The notes under the pieces are model-generated. The model was not told the origin of the DNA, ran no database searches, and was given only the letters and a program-made list of their open reading frames with translations. From positions 20,076 to 53,450 of the forward strand of contig DLMI01000242.1 in assembly GCA_002478145.1 (NCBI GenBank): a stretch of DNA of 33,375 nt. The letters run 5' to 3'. The position numbers were made by a program, and so were the translations under genes. How positions within the stretch are numbered: position 1 is the stretch's first letter; the number at the start of each line of letters is the position of its first letter. Of this stretch, positions 6,364-15,000 are shown one piece after another. The DNA is from Acidobacteria bacterium UBA7540. GTDB lineage: Bacteria > Acidobacteriota > Terriglobia > UBA7540.

Positions 6364-7242
6364 ATGGCAATTTTAGTCAACGAAAACACTCGCTTGCTCG
6401 TCCAGGGCATCACCGGACGCGAAGGCACATTCCACACGCAGCAAGCCATTGCTTACGGTACCAAGGTGGTGGCCGGCGTGACGCCGGGCAAGGGCGGCAG
6501 CACGGTTGATGGCGTGCCGGTGTTCAACACCGTCCACGAAGCGAAGGAGAAGACTGGCGCCAACGCTTCTGTGATCTTCGTGCCATCCGCATTCGCAGCA
6601 GACGCAATCCTCGAGGCTGCTGATGCCGGGTTGCCGCTGGTGGTTTGCATCACGGAAGGCATTCCCACGCTCGACATGGTGCGCGTGATGCACTATCTCT
6701 CGGGAACCAAAACCCGGCTGATCGGGCCCAACTGCCCGGGTATTATCTCACCGGGAAAATGTAAGATTGGCATCATGCCGGGACACATCCACCGGCAAGG
6801 AGACGTGGGTGTGGTTTCCCGAAGCGGGACCCTGACGTATGAGGCTGTGGGCCAGCTTTCCGCTCTTGGCATCGGCCAGTCCACTTGTATCGGCATCGGC
6901 GGCGACCCCATCATCGGGACTACGTTCGTGGATGCCCTGCGGCTCTTCAACGAAGATCCCGAAACGCGTGGAATTGTCATGATCGGTGAGATCGGCGGCA
7001 CAGCCGAGGAGGAAGCCGCGGCGTTCATCAAGGCGAACGTCAAGAAACCCGTGGTCGGATTCATCGCCGGCCGCACCGCGCCGCCGGGTCGTCGAATGGG
7101 CCACGCCGGGGCCATCATTTCGGGCGGCAAAGGCACTGCTGCAGACAAGATCGCTGCACTCCAGGCGGCCGGAATCGCGGTTGCGGAGAGCCCAGCGCTG
7201 ATCGGCGAGACGCTCAAACAAATTATGAATAGTGAATTATGA
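6364..7242 (+). CDS. sucD: Succinyl-CoA synthetase alpha subunit
   Basis: The CoA-binding and phosphohistidine subunit that works with SucC. At 292 residues the length is normal. Seen: the Rossmann motif [11 protein letters not shown] (14-24), [14 protein letters not shown] (32-45), IGPNCPGII (120-128), SRSGTLTYE (152-160) and the active-site His247 in [12 protein letters not shown]. Only weak ribosome-binding potential (GGG) lies before the ATG; the IVP element's right arm ends 10 bp upstream. The last codons, including the stop, lie inside a 7-bp repeat array (7227-7254), so the C-terminal residues MNSEL are repeat-derived. It is followed by ndk after a hairpin-forming spacer. Confidence 0.97.
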   Translation: MAILVNENTRLLVQGITGREGTFHTQQAIAYGTKVVAGVTPGKGGSTVDGVPVFNTVHEAKEKTGANASVIFVPSAFAADAILEAADAGLPLVVCITEGIPTLDMVRVMHYLSGTKTRLIGPNCPGIISPGKCKIGIMPGHIHRQGDVGVVSRSGTLTYEAVGQLSALGIGQSTCIGIGGDPIIGTTFVDALRLFNEDPETRGIVMIGEIGGTAEEEAAAFIKANVKKPVVGFIAGRTAPPGRRMGHAGAIISGGKGTAADKIAALQAAGIAVAESPALIGETLKQIMNSEL

Positions 7243-7336
7243 ATGGTGAATTGAGAAATCGCGACTGTGACCTATGGAGTCCGTAACCTAGCGCCTGTCT
7301 AGGCATTCATCATTCACCATTCACAATTCACTATTC
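7227..7336. repeat. Facing 7-bp arrays between sucD and ndk
   Basis: The left arm (7227-7254, GAATNNT units) starts inside sucD. The right arm (7305-7336, ATTCACN units) lies about 40 bp before ndk. The first 25 columns pair with one mismatch, giving a stem of about 25 bp and a loop of about 60 bases. The loop holds a small inner hairpin CCTAG...CTAGG. Confidence 0.88.
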
Positions 7337-7372
7337 CGACGCGCAACGACTCTAGCGTCCAACTGGAGGGAC

Positions 7373-7795
<423 letters not shown>

Positions 7796-7827
7796 GTAGC
7801 TGAGCCCAGAAAATGGCGACGAACCCC

Positions 7828-7901
7828 GTAGCGCTGACCCCGCAAGGCGGGGTCAGCAGGGCGGGAAAGCGAGAAGATGGCGACCTAAAGGTCGGCGCTA
7901 C
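7828..7901. repeat. Compound palindrome with GTAGCGC/GCGCTAC ends, copy 2
   Basis: Outer arms GTAGCGC (7828-7834) and GCGCTAC (7895-7901) enclose a perfect 11-bp stem with loop AAG (7833-7857) and a second hairpin CGACC-TAAA-GGTCG (7881-7894). The architecture and TAAA loop match copy 1 (1410-1459). It lies between ndk and the small membrane protein. Confidence 0.8.
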
Positions 7902-7934
7902 AAAGTGGGAGCCAGTTTCAAGTACAATATTCAT

Positions 7935-8171
7935 ATGATTCCTTTGCAGCTTGGCAAGTTTCTGGTCATCGTAGGCGTGCTGCTCGTCGCTGCCGGCCTG
8001 TTGCTGATGGCAGGCGCGAAGTTCTCCTTTTTCGGTCTGGGAAGGCTGCCGGGTGACATCGCCTACAAAGGCAAGAACGTGCAGTTCTACTTCCCGGTGG
8101 TCACGTGTCTGGTTTTGAGTGTAGTGTTAACGCTGGTGTTTTGGGTGATTTCGCTTCTGACGAGGCGGTAG
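7935..8171 (+). CDS. DUF2905-like two-helix membrane protein
   Basis: A 78-residue protein with two hydrophobic helices, about 4-29 (LGKFLVIVGVLLVAAGLLLM) and about 50-73, joined by FSFFGLGRLPGDIAYKGKNVQFYFPVVTC. The LGRLPGDI and FPVVTC..LS pattern is that of the DUF2905 family, whose function is unknown. The ATG at 7935 is preferred over an earlier in-frame codon at 7905 because it puts the first helix at the N-terminus. TACAAT lies seven bases upstream and no ribosome-binding site is seen, so a leaderless transcript is possible. It precedes xseA in the same direction. Confidence 0.85.
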   Translation: MIPLQLGKFLVIVGVLLVAAGLLLMAGAKFSFFGLGRLPGDIAYKGKNVQFYFPVVTCLVLSVVLTLVFWVISLLTRR

Positions 8172-8174
8172 AGC

Positions 8175-8244
8175 AAGCTTTCAGCCGTCAGCCATCAGCT
8201 ATCAGCAGGCTCGCTGAAAGCTGATGGCTGAGAGCTGACAGCTT
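8175..8244. repeat. Long hairpin from facing 7-bp arrays before xseA
   Basis: The left arm contains four TCAGCNN units (8181-8208), the right arm AGCTGAN units (8219-8243). About 23 of 26 outer positions pair, and TCAGC/GCTGA continue the stem towards a short loop, so the whole segment can fold into a stem of roughly 30 bp. It ends right at the xseA ribosome-binding site. Confidence 0.88.
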
Positions 8245-8257
8245 CAAAGGATTCGTC

Positions 8258-9616
8258 TTGGAACAAGCCTTCCTCAGTTTCGGCCCCACAAGGAAGATCT
8301 TCAGCGTCTCCGAGCTGAGCCAGGGAATCAAGAACCTGTTAGAGCGGGAATACCCGGACGTATGGGTGACCGGTGAAGTCTCCAACTTCCGCGCCGCTGC
8401 CTCCGGCCATCTCTATTTCACCCTTAAAGATGCCACCGCCCAGCTCCGCGCCGTCTGCTTTCGCAATCAGGCGCGATACCTGAAATTCAAACCTCAGGAC
8501 GGCATTTCGGTGATCGCGCGCGGCCACCTGAGCGTTTACGAGGCGCGGGGCGAATATCAGCTTTACGTTGAATATCTGGAGCCTGCCGGCCTGGGTGCGC
8601 TTCAACTTGCCTTCGAACAGCTCAAGCAGAAGCTCGCCGCTGAGGGTTTGTTCGATATCGCCCGCAAGAAACCTCTTCCATTGCTTCCCCGGGCCATCGG
8701 CGTGGTCACATCGCCCACCGGCGCCGTGATCCGCGACATCCTCCGCATTCTTCGTCGCCGCTTCCGCAATATGAACGTACTGATTTACCCCGTTAAAGTG
8801 CAAGGCGAAGGCGCGGCAGGGGAGGTCGTTGAGGGTGTCAAGTACTTTAACCGCGAGCCGAACGTTGATGTAGTGATTGTGGCGCGCGGTGGAGGCTCGC
8901 TCGAAGACCTCTGGGCTTTCAACGAAGAAGTGGTGGCGCGGGCCATTGCCGCTTCCGGGATTCCGGTGATATCCGCCGTGGGCCACGAAACGGATTTCAC
9001 CATCGCGGATTTTGTCGCCGACCTTCGCGCGCCTACCCCTTCCGCCGCCGCCGAGCTTGTGGTCCACCGCAAGCAGGACTATCTCACCGAGCTTGAGGAC
9101 CGCGCCCGCCGCATGACCCAGATCGTCCGGCTGCAACTCTCGGAGGCTCGGCAACGGCTGACGGAATTGCGAATGCACCACGCCTTCCAGACGCTTGCCA
9201 CCAGGTTGGCCGAAAGAGCCCAGCGCGTGGATGACGCCGTCGCTTCTCTTGAGCGCTCGATGCGCTCCCTGTTGAATAGGGCGAGGCAGGAGTGGCTGCG
9301 GGCTTCGGCGGGAGTAGTCCGATACGACTCCCGGCGGCTGCTGGGTTTGAAGCGTGCCGCGCTGGACGACCGGCTGGGGCGATTTGATGCCGCGCTCCGT
9401 CGCTTCCTGACGGAGAGACATAACCGCCTGGCACATGTGGAGGCTATTTTGAAGGAGCGCAGCCCGCTGACCATCCTTCAGCGGGGATACTCCATCACCC
9501 GCGACGCCGCCGGCAAGATCGTTCGTGACGCTGAGGCAGTCGTACTCGGCAGCGATATTTCGGTGCGCCTCACGCGAGGAGAACTGCGGGCCATCGTTCG
9601 GGATAAGAAGGTGTAA
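8258..9616 (+). CDS. xseA: Exodeoxyribonuclease VII large subunit
   Basis: The large subunit of exonuclease VII, which degrades single-stranded DNA from both ends with XseB. At 452 residues it has full family length. Seen: an N-terminal OB fold (about 12-110, with VWVTGEVSNFR and GHLYFTLKD), then the catalytic domain with VVTSPTGAVIRDIL (149-162), ARGGGSLEDLWAFN (209-222), VGHETDFTIADFVADLRAPT (241-260), and a long charged coiled coil (about 270-410) ending in ILQRGYSI. The start is TTG at 8258, with AAAGGA seven bases before it; no in-frame ATG fits. No xseB lies beside it. It converges on hicA with only 7 bp between. Confidence 0.95.
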   Translation: MEQAFLSFGPTRKIFSVSELSQGIKNLLEREYPDVWVTGEVSNFRAAASGHLYFTLKDATAQLRAVCFRNQARYLKFKPQDGISVIARGHLSVYEARGEYQLYVEYLEPAGLGALQLAFEQLKQKLAAEGLFDIARKKPLPLLPRAIGVVTSPTGAVIRDILRILRRRFRNMNVLIYPVKVQGEGAAGEVVEGVKYFNREPNVDVVIVARGGGSLEDLWAFNEEVVARAIAASGIPVISAVGHETDFTIADFVADLRAPTPSAAAELVVHRKQDYLTELEDRARRMTQIVRLQLSEARQRLTELRMHHAFQTLATRLAERAQRVDDAVASLERSMRSLLNRARQEWLRASAGVVRYDSRRLLGLKRAALDDRLGRFDAALRRFLTERHNRLAHVEAILKERSPLTILQRGYSITRDAAGKIVRDAEAVVLGSDISVRLTRGELRAIVRDKKV

Positions 9617-9623
9617 ATCCGCG

Positions 9624-9839
9624 CTACCGGAGCTTCTGGAAGTCCTCGTAAGTGACACCAAGTTGTCGGAGGATCTTGAAAAAAAGAGGGGGACCAATTT
9701 CTCGCCCGCCGTGGAGAGGGATGGTCACGCCGCGACCGTCAGGGTGGTTCCAGCGCTCGTGGCTTCCCGTCTGTCGTGTTCTTGTGAAGCCGAGTCTCCG
9801 CGCCGTTCTCTGAAGCTCACGAGCTGTGGCGCTAGGCAT
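9624..9839 (-). CDS. hicA: HicA-family toxin
   Basis: A 71-residue double-stranded-RNA-binding-fold toxin. Seen: an N-terminal helix (TARELQRTARRLGF), then QTGSHERWNHPDGRGVTIPLHGGREIGPPLFFKILRQLGV. The GSH histidine is the usual catalytic residue, and the final helix 'ILRQLG...F' is typical. HicA toxins cleave mRNA. It follows hicB with an 8-base overlap, so it depends on hicB translation. The gene looks intact. Confidence 0.9.
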   Translation of the reverse strand: MPSATARELQRTARRLGFTRTRQTGSHERWNHPDGRGVTIPLHGGREIGPPLFFKILRQLGVTYEDFQKLR

Positions 9840-10044
9840 GGACGATTTCGGTGGTGTCGGCGGGAAGTGGGATGCCCCTTTCGCGGTATTCTTCGGCGAT
9901 CATCTCAAAGACGTTGCCGAGCTCAGCGAGCGCGGTTTCGCGAGTAGGCATCAACGCGTAACAGCCAGTGAGGGCGGGGATCTCTGCGACCCAGGAACCA
10001 TCATCCTGGCGGTAAAGAACCGTTTTGTAGTCGTGCAGCGTCAT
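9832..10044 (-). CDS. hicB: HicB-family antitoxin, short form
   Basis: This 70-residue protein has the HicB fold start, with a YKTVLYRQDDGSWVAEIPALTGCYALMPTRETALAELGNV stretch (pattern 'DGsW.a.iP.l.GC.a.g.T..eA..n'). It ends soon after (IPLPAD), without the extra C-terminal DNA-binding domain some HicBs carry, so self-repression would need another protein or the antitoxin core itself. It is the first gene of the pair. Confidence 0.88.
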   Translation of the reverse strand: MTLHDYKTVLYRQDDGSWVAEIPALTGCYALMPTRETALAELGNVFEMIAEEYRERGIPLPADTTEIVHA

Positions 10045-10445
10045 CGGAGTTACCCAGGCCTTTCGCTGGCAGTATAACAGCGACCGATAGGCACGTGCAA
10101 TGCGGGCTGGGCGCCGACGTGCACAACACCGCCCAGACCGCAGTCACGAAATCCCTATTCACACCTCCCGCGGGGGACTGGGTGCAACGGTGCATGAAAA
10201 GAAGTCGTAAGGTAGGGCTCATATCGACTGTTCGAGTTCTTGGCCGACCCTCCGTCCAGTCCCCACCCGCCGCATGTGATGCTTTATCCAGCTTCGGAGT
10301 TCAAGATCAACCCGTAGTCCGCCCCCTCGTGCCGTTTACGCGAACGTTTGGACATTCGTAAGGACCGCAAAGCGAGCCTTTCAAGAACAGTATCCGTCGG
10401 AGGAGCGGGAGGTCCTGGAGGTTTAGGACCGACGACCGCGGTGCG
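10045..10445. other. Intergenic region behind hicBA and the permeases
   Basis: About 400 bp with the hicBA promoter at its left end. No protein with recognisable features is seen; an open frame of 88 codons (10095-10361) has no family pattern. A small perfect hairpin, GGTCCT-8 nt-AGGACC, lies at about 10410-10430, some 15-35 bp past the permease stop codon, with no T-run. Confidence 0.5.
10071..10100 (-). promoter_or_regulatory. hicBA promoter
   Basis: Minus strand: TTGCAC (-35, plus 10095-10100), an 18-bp spacer, TATACT (-10, plus 10071-10076). It lies about 27 bp before the hicB ATG. Confidence 0.65.
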
Positions 10446-11705
10446 CTACTCATACCGGAGGGCCGCGATGGGATCGAGGCGCGCAGCCTTCAAGGCCGGC
10501 CAGAGGCCGAAAAACAGGCCGACGCTTGTCGCGACGACGAAACCCGCCACGACGGACCAGAGTGGGACGGTTGAAGGCAGGCTTGGCACAAAAACTCGGA
10601 TGAGGAAGCTCAGCAACCAGCCCACGGCGATTCCCATGAGGCCGCCCGAGGCGGTGAGCGCAATGGCTTCAAGCAGGAACTGCCAAACGATGTCGCGCCG
10701 GCGCGCGCCTATAGCCTTGCGCACACCAATCTCCCGCGTGCGCTCCGTGACCGAGAGCAGCATGATATTCATCACGCCGATGCCCCCGACCAGCAGACCA
10801 ATGGAGGAGACCACCACCATGACCAGCGCCACTGTGCCGATAATTCCGCGAAACTCGGTGATGAGGGACTCCGCCGTTGCGAGCCCGAAGTTGTCCGGCT
10901 CCGAAAGCTTCACGTGGCGGCGACGACGAAGCAAGCCGCGGACTTCGTCCTCCACATCTTCCAGCCTTCCGCGGTACGCCAGAACGCTGAGGAAGTGGTC
11001 TTTAGCGTCGGGATAAAGCTTCTTGTAGGTCCAGTACGGTACGAAGATGTCCCGATCATCGGGATTGTCTCCCAGGAATCCCTTGAACTTGTTGAGCGTG
11101 CCGACGACTTCGAGCGTGTGTCCGTCCACCACGATACTCTTGCCGACCGGGTCCTCGAGCTGGAACAAGCGTTCCACCACGTTGGCGCCGATCACGGTGA
11201 CGTCGCGGCGGTGAAGGTCGTCCGCCGGCGTGAAGAAGCGACCGTCTGAGAGCGACGAGTTCGCCATAGCCAGATAGTTGGCATCCACGCCCATGAACTG
11301 GGCGCCCGACATCTCGTGGCCCTTGTAGCGCGCCGTGGAGGGTGGCGGGCCAAACTCACTCATCTCCCTGAGTATGCCCACCGACACATCCGCGACGTCC
11401 GGGCATTGCTCCTTGATGGCCTTGGCGTCTTCGAGGTTGAGCGGTTTACGTAGCCGCTCCTCGCGGGTCAGGCGGTGCGGCGTGCCCATCTGCAGCTTGT
11501 AGACCCATAGAACATCTGTGCCATACTGCTCGGCCAGTTGCACCAACTGAGTATCCAGACCCGCAATGATGGAAGCCACCGCGATCACCGTGGTGGTGCC
11601 GATGAGTACGCCCAAAATGGTGAGGAACGACCGGAACTTGTGCGTGCGCAGGCTGTCGAGCGCTAACACAAGGTTTTCGCCGACAGCGTGCCAGTAAGTC
11701 GTCAT
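10446..11705 (-). CDS. MacB/FtsX-family ABC transporter permease (second of pair)
   Basis: This 419-residue membrane protein has the MacB permease plan: one N-terminal transmembrane helix (about 28-50, FLTILGVLIGTTTVIAVASII), a periplasmic MacB_PCD domain, then three C-terminal helices (about 292-320, 350-373 and 382-405) with VMNIMLLSVTERTREIGVRKAIGARRRDI between the first two, the FtsX signature. The start at 11705 (MTTYWHAV) is chosen because the previous gene's TAG ends one base before it and GGAGAAA precedes it; a longer frame to 11741 is open. It is co-transcribed with the gene upstream. No ATPase or membrane-fusion protein is in the window, so its partner is unknown. Confidence 0.92.
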   Translation of the reverse strand: MTTYWHAVGENLVLALDSLRTHKFRSFLTILGVLIGTTTVIAVASIIAGLDTQLVQLAEQYGTDVLWVYKLQMGTPHRLTREERLRKPLNLEDAKAIKEQCPDVADVSVGILREMSEFGPPPSTARYKGHEMSGAQFMGVDANYLAMANSSLSDGRFFTPADDLHRRDVTVIGANVVERLFQLEDPVGKSIVVDGHTLEVVGTLNKFKGFLGDNPDDRDIFVPYWTYKKLYPDAKDHFLSVLAYRGRLEDVEDEVRGLLRRRRHVKLSEPDNFGLATAESLITEFRGIIGTVALVMVVVSSIGLLVGGIGVMNIMLLSVTERTREIGVRKAIGARRRDIVWQFLLEAIALTASGGLMGIAVGWLLSFLIRVFVPSLPSTVPLWSVVAGFVVATSVGLFFGLWPALKAARLDPIAALRYE

Positions 11706-11706
11706 G

Positions 11707-13005
11707 CTATTTCTCCGCTCGCAGCGCCTGGATGGGATCAAGAGCAGCCGCCCTCATCGCCGGGTAGATCCCGAAGAAGAGCCCGACCAGGGTTGAAAGC
11801 GTAATCCCCACAATGACCGCGCTCAGCGGCACGGCGGCGGTGAAGACCAACGCCACCAGCCACGCGATGAGATAGGCAAGGAGCACTCCCATGACCCCCC
11901 CGGCGCTGGCTAGCGCCGCGGCCTCAAACACGAACTGCCAGAGGATGTCGCGACGCCGCGCCCCCACCGATTTGCGAATCCCTATCTCGTGCGTGCGCTC
12001 GGTGACGGTAGCCAGCATGATGTTCATGATCACAATGCCGCCCACCACCATGAACACAGCCACCACGCCGATGGTGACGGCAAAGATGCTGCCGGTAAGG
12101 TTCTTCCAGGCGCTCATCAGCGTTTCGGAGGCGTTGATGCCAAAGGTGTCGTCTTCGTGGTAGGGCACGTGGCGGCGCGCCCGCATGAGGACACGAACTT
12201 CGTCTTCGAGCTCCATCATGTGTTTGGAGTCGGGCGCCTTGATAAAAACAAAGAGCTCCAGGCGCGGCATGTAGAGGTTCCGGAAAGTGCCGAGCGGAAC
12301 AAAGACGAAGTTGTCTTGGCTCACACCGAGAGCGGAGCCCACCTTCTCCGCCACGCCGACAATGCGGAAGCTCTGTCCCCCCACCAGCAATTCCTTGTCA
12401 ATCGGATCGACCTGCGGAAAGAGCTTGTCCACGATGTCCTGGCCAATAAAACAGACCCGCTCGTTGTGGCGGTAGTCCTGGTCTGTAATGTAGCGGCCAT
12501 ACCGCACCTTTTCCCGGCCGATGTCCACGTGGCTGGGGGTGATTCCGAACAGCGTCACTTCATCGATCGAGTGACCCCTGAACCGCGCCTCTGGGCCGGG
12601 CTCCAACTGCGCGATGGCGCTGATCGCCTCGTAGCCGACCAGCGTGTCCCCTAGATACTCATAGTCTTCGAGACGGATGGGCCTGTTGCGCCGCATCGCT
12701 TTCAAATACTCGTCGAACCCCGTTGCCCACTTGAACTGATGAAGCACGAAGGTGTTCGTGCCGAGATTGGCAATCTTGGTCGCAATGTAGAGGTTCATGC
12801 CGTTCACCACCGACATCACGACAATCAGCGTGGTGGTAGCGATGACGACCCCGAGCAGGGTGAGGAAAGATCGCAGCTTGTGGCTGCGGAGTTCCCCGAG
12901 GGCGTTCCAGAAAGCTTCCCGAACCGGGAGCCAGAAACCGGTCTGCTGCCGGAGCTTTGCTCGCGACTTAGGGATGGTAGTTCGGGCCTGACTGAAAACG
13001 GCCAT
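11707..13005 (-). CDS. MacB/FtsX-family ABC transporter permease (first of pair)
   Basis: This 432-residue paralogue of its neighbour has the same arrangement: a cytoplasmic N-terminal tail of about 40 residues, a helix (RSFLTLLGVVIATTTLIVVM), a periplasmic domain, and three C-terminal helices. VIMNIMLATVTERTHEIGIRKSVGARRRDI is the conserved loop and DPIQALRAE the end. GGAAG lies eight bases before the ATG. The pair may form a heterodimer (inference), as tandem paralogous FtsX-type permeases often do. These proteins usually work with an ATPase in mechanotransmission or export; none is adjacent. An acidobacterial habit of orphan permeases is known (ADOP family), but those are single chains about twice this long. 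Confidence 0.92.
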   Translation of the reverse strand: MAVFSQARTTIPKSRAKLRQQTGFWLPVREAFWNALGELRSHKLRSFLTLLGVVIATTTLIVVMSVVNGMNLYIATKIANLGTNTFVLHQFKWATGFDEYLKAMRRNRPIRLEDYEYLGDTLVGYEAISAIAQLEPGPEARFRGHSIDEVTLFGITPSHVDIGREKVRYGRYITDQDYRHNERVCFIGQDIVDKLFPQVDPIDKELLVGGQSFRIVGVAEKVGSALGVSQDNFVFVPLGTFRNLYMPRLELFVFIKAPDSKHMMELEDEVRVLMRARRHVPYHEDDTFGINASETLMSAWKNLTGSIFAVTIGVVAVFMVVGGIVIMNIMLATVTERTHEIGIRKSVGARRRDILWQFVFEAAALASAGGVMGVLLAYLIAWLVALVFTAAVPLSAVIVGITLSTLVGLFFGIYPAMRAAALDPIQALRAEK

Positions 13006-13249
13006 GTTGGCTACTTCCTGCTCGTGACGGAGCGTCAGTATGGTCGGACGGGCGCTCTGCCGTGGCGGCTCGTGACGTACTCTAAACGGCTTTTACGAAG
13101 CATCCGCCGGAATAATGGCTACGGTTCGGCTTGCCACGAACCCCCTGGGCAATCGAGGGCCTCCAGGAGTTGGCGTAATGACGTAGTATTAATCCCATTT
13201 TGTAGCACGAAACGGAGGGAAAAACAAGCTGGAGTTACCCGAGTCCGAA
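13006..13249. other. Divergent intergenic region with a 53-bp dispersed repeat
   Basis: Region between the minus-strand permease operon and the plus-strand PD40 gene. The left part shows nothing clear. The right part holds a 53-bp repeat copy (13191-13243), directly followed by a TTGACA promoter. Confidence 0.6.
13191..13243. repeat. 53-bp dispersed repeat, copy 1
   Basis: Matches 19556-19608 at about 43 of 53 positions with no gaps. The best-conserved core is ACAAGCTGGAG. It ends 6 bp before a promoter -35 box. No inverted repeats define its ends. Confidence 0.75.
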
Positions 13250-13278
13250 TTGACAGTTCTCCCTTGCTGTCCTACTCT
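13250..13278 (+). promoter_or_regulatory. Promoter of the PD40 protein gene
   Basis: A perfect TTGACA (13250-13255), a 17-bp spacer and a poorer TACTCT (13273-13278). GGAGGTGA follows about 20 bp downstream, ahead of the GTG start. Confidence 0.55.
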
Positions 13279-13311
13279 CTCTGTGTCCCGGTCACATGGA
13301 GGTGAGTTCCC

Positions 13312-14883
13312 GTGAACAAGGAAAACCTTGCGAGCCTCGCGGTTTTGGCTATCGTTTGCTTGCTGGTCTGCGCGCCACGGATTTATAACGCGGCGCGAAA
13401 GGCTGAAGGCTTAGGCATGCCGAATCACCCGACCATAGCTCAAGCTTCCAACGCCCCAATGGGCCCGATAGGATTGTTCGAGAGTCATGCTGACATTGGC
13501 TCCGTTCTTCATCCCGGCTCGGTTGAATACGACGCAACGAAGAAGAGCTACGCGGTCACCGGGAGTGGAGAGAACATGTGGTTCAAGGAAGACGCTTTCC
13601 ACTTCGTCTGGAAAAAGGTTTCGGGCGAGCGCGTCAGCCTCGCAGCCAACATCAGCTTCATCGGCCGGGGCGGAAATCCGCATCGAAAAGCGGTTTTGAT
13701 GATCCGCCAAAGCCTGGGTGCAGACTCCGCTTACGTTGACGTCGCCTTGCACGGCAACGGTCTGACCTCGCTCCAATACCGCGACGACAAAGGAACTGCG
13801 ACGCAGGAGATCGAATCGAACATTTCCGCTCCCAAGCGGGTGCGTCTCGAAACGAAAGGTCAATTCGCCTATCTGCTGCTCTCGGCGGGCGGCGAGGCGC
13901 TCCACTTGGCCGGCGCCTCGATTCGAGTTCCGTTCGTGGCACCCTTCTATGTAGGCATCGGGGTGTGTTCGCACGACAAAAACGCGATCGAGAAGGCTGT
14001 GTTCTCCGACGTCGAACTCGAGGCGCAGCCCACCGGCGCGGCCGGCTCGCTTGCCCTTTACAGCACGCTCGAAACAGTCGCCATCGCCTCGACGGACCGG
14101 CGCGTGGCCTACGTCACGGTGGGGCGCATCGAAGCTCCCAATTGGACACCCGACGGGCGGCAGTTGATTTTCAATAGCGACGGGCGCCTCTATCGAGTGG
14201 CTGTCACCGGAGGTGAGCCGGAAATCATCGACACCGGGTTTGCTACGCGCTGTAACAACGATCACGGCATTTCGCCCGACGGCTCATGGCTCGCCATCAG
14301 CGACAGCTCGCAAGAGAAGGGCGCTTCCGTCATTTATGTCTTGCCGCTTGCCGGAGGCATGCCCCGTCGCGTCACGCAGCAGTCGCCCTCTTACTGGCAC
14401 GGCTGCTCGCCGGACGGGAAGACTCTCTGCTTCTGCGGCGAGCGGAATGGCGCGTTCGACGTCTACACGATTCCCGTGGCGGGCGGCGAAGAAATCCAAC
14501 TGACGCGGGGCGCGGGCCACAACGATGGCCCCGAATATTCTCCCGACGGTAAGTACATCTACTTTAATTCCGATCGCAGCGGCAGCATGCAGATCTGGCG
14601 CATGCGTTCCGACGGATCCGAGCAAGTGCAGGTAACCGCTGACGAATTCAACAATTGGTTCCCGCACATTTCGCCCGATGGAAAGCAGATGGTGTTTCTC
14701 ACCTATGAAAAAGGCGTTACGGGCCATCCGCCGGACAAAAACGTGATGCTGCGCCTGATGTCGATGAGTGACAGAAATGTCAGCGTGCTTGCCAAACTCC
14801 TCGGCGGCCAAGGCACCATCAACGTTCCCTCGTGGTCTCCTGACAGCCGACAGTTGGCGTTCGTGAGCTACCAGTATTTCTGA
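13312..14883 (+). CDS. Exported protein with a PD40/TolB-like propeller
   Basis: A 523-residue protein. It starts at GTG 13312, eight bases after GGAGGTGA. An N-terminal hydrophobic helix (about 7-23) is a signal or anchor. Residues about 50-240 form a beta-rich domain with [29 protein letters not shown] and [13 protein letters not shown], resembling concanavalin-like (DUF1349-type) sugar-binding folds (inference). From about 275 on there are five or more PD40 beta-propeller blades with the SPDG.. motif ([68 protein letters not shown]). Function unknown; such propellers bind partner proteins or ligands. It is divergent from the permease pair. Confidence 0.85.
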   Translation: MNKENLASLAVLAIVCLLVCAPRIYNAARKAEGLGMPNHPTIAQASNAPMGPIGLFESHADIGSVLHPGSVEYDATKKSYAVTGSGENMWFKEDAFHFVWKKVSGERVSLAANISFIGRGGNPHRKAVLMIRQSLGADSAYVDVALHGNGLTSLQYRDDKGTATQEIESNISAPKRVRLETKGQFAYLLLSAGGEALHLAGASIRVPFVAPFYVGIGVCSHDKNAIEKAVFSDVELEAQPTGAAGSLALYSTLETVAIASTDRRVAYVTVGRIEAPNWTPDGRQLIFNSDGRLYRVAVTGGEPEIIDTGFATRCNNDHGISPDGSWLAISDSSQEKGASVIYVLPLAGGMPRRVTQQSPSYWHGCSPDGKTLCFCGERNGAFDVYTIPVAGGEEIQLTRGAGHNDGPEYSPDGKYIYFNSDRSGSMQIWRMRSDGSEQVQVTADEFNNWFPHISPDGKQMVFLTYEKGVTGHPPDKNVMLRLMSMSDRNVSVLAKLLGGQGTINVPSWSPDSRQLAFVSYQYF

Positions 14884-14963
14884 GTTGCCTTGATGACCGC
14901 GAATTCTTCAGCAGCCTTCTGGTACACCAAAAATGATTTTCTCAAGCGTGTCCCAGCGTTAAC

Positions 14964-14993
14964 TTGAGCGACCGCCCGCGACGCGGCTATCAT
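14964..14993 (+). promoter_or_regulatory. Promoter of the barrel/peroxidase pair, possibly leaderless
   Basis: TTGAGC (14964-14969), an 18-bp spacer and TATCAT (14988-14993). The expected start point is 15000-15001, the first base of the ATG, and no strong ribosome-binding site is present. Confidence 0.5.
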
Positions 14994-15000
14994 AGAAGCG

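Noticed and set aside
8339..9697. Open frame of 452 codons antisense to xseA
   Set aside because: It is the complement of a strong, full-length xseA. The translation shows no family pattern and a composition typical of a GC-rich shadow frame.
10095..10361. Small gene of 88 codons behind hicBA
   Set aside because: No start context, no domain pattern and a composition unlike protein. It overlaps the hicBA promoter.
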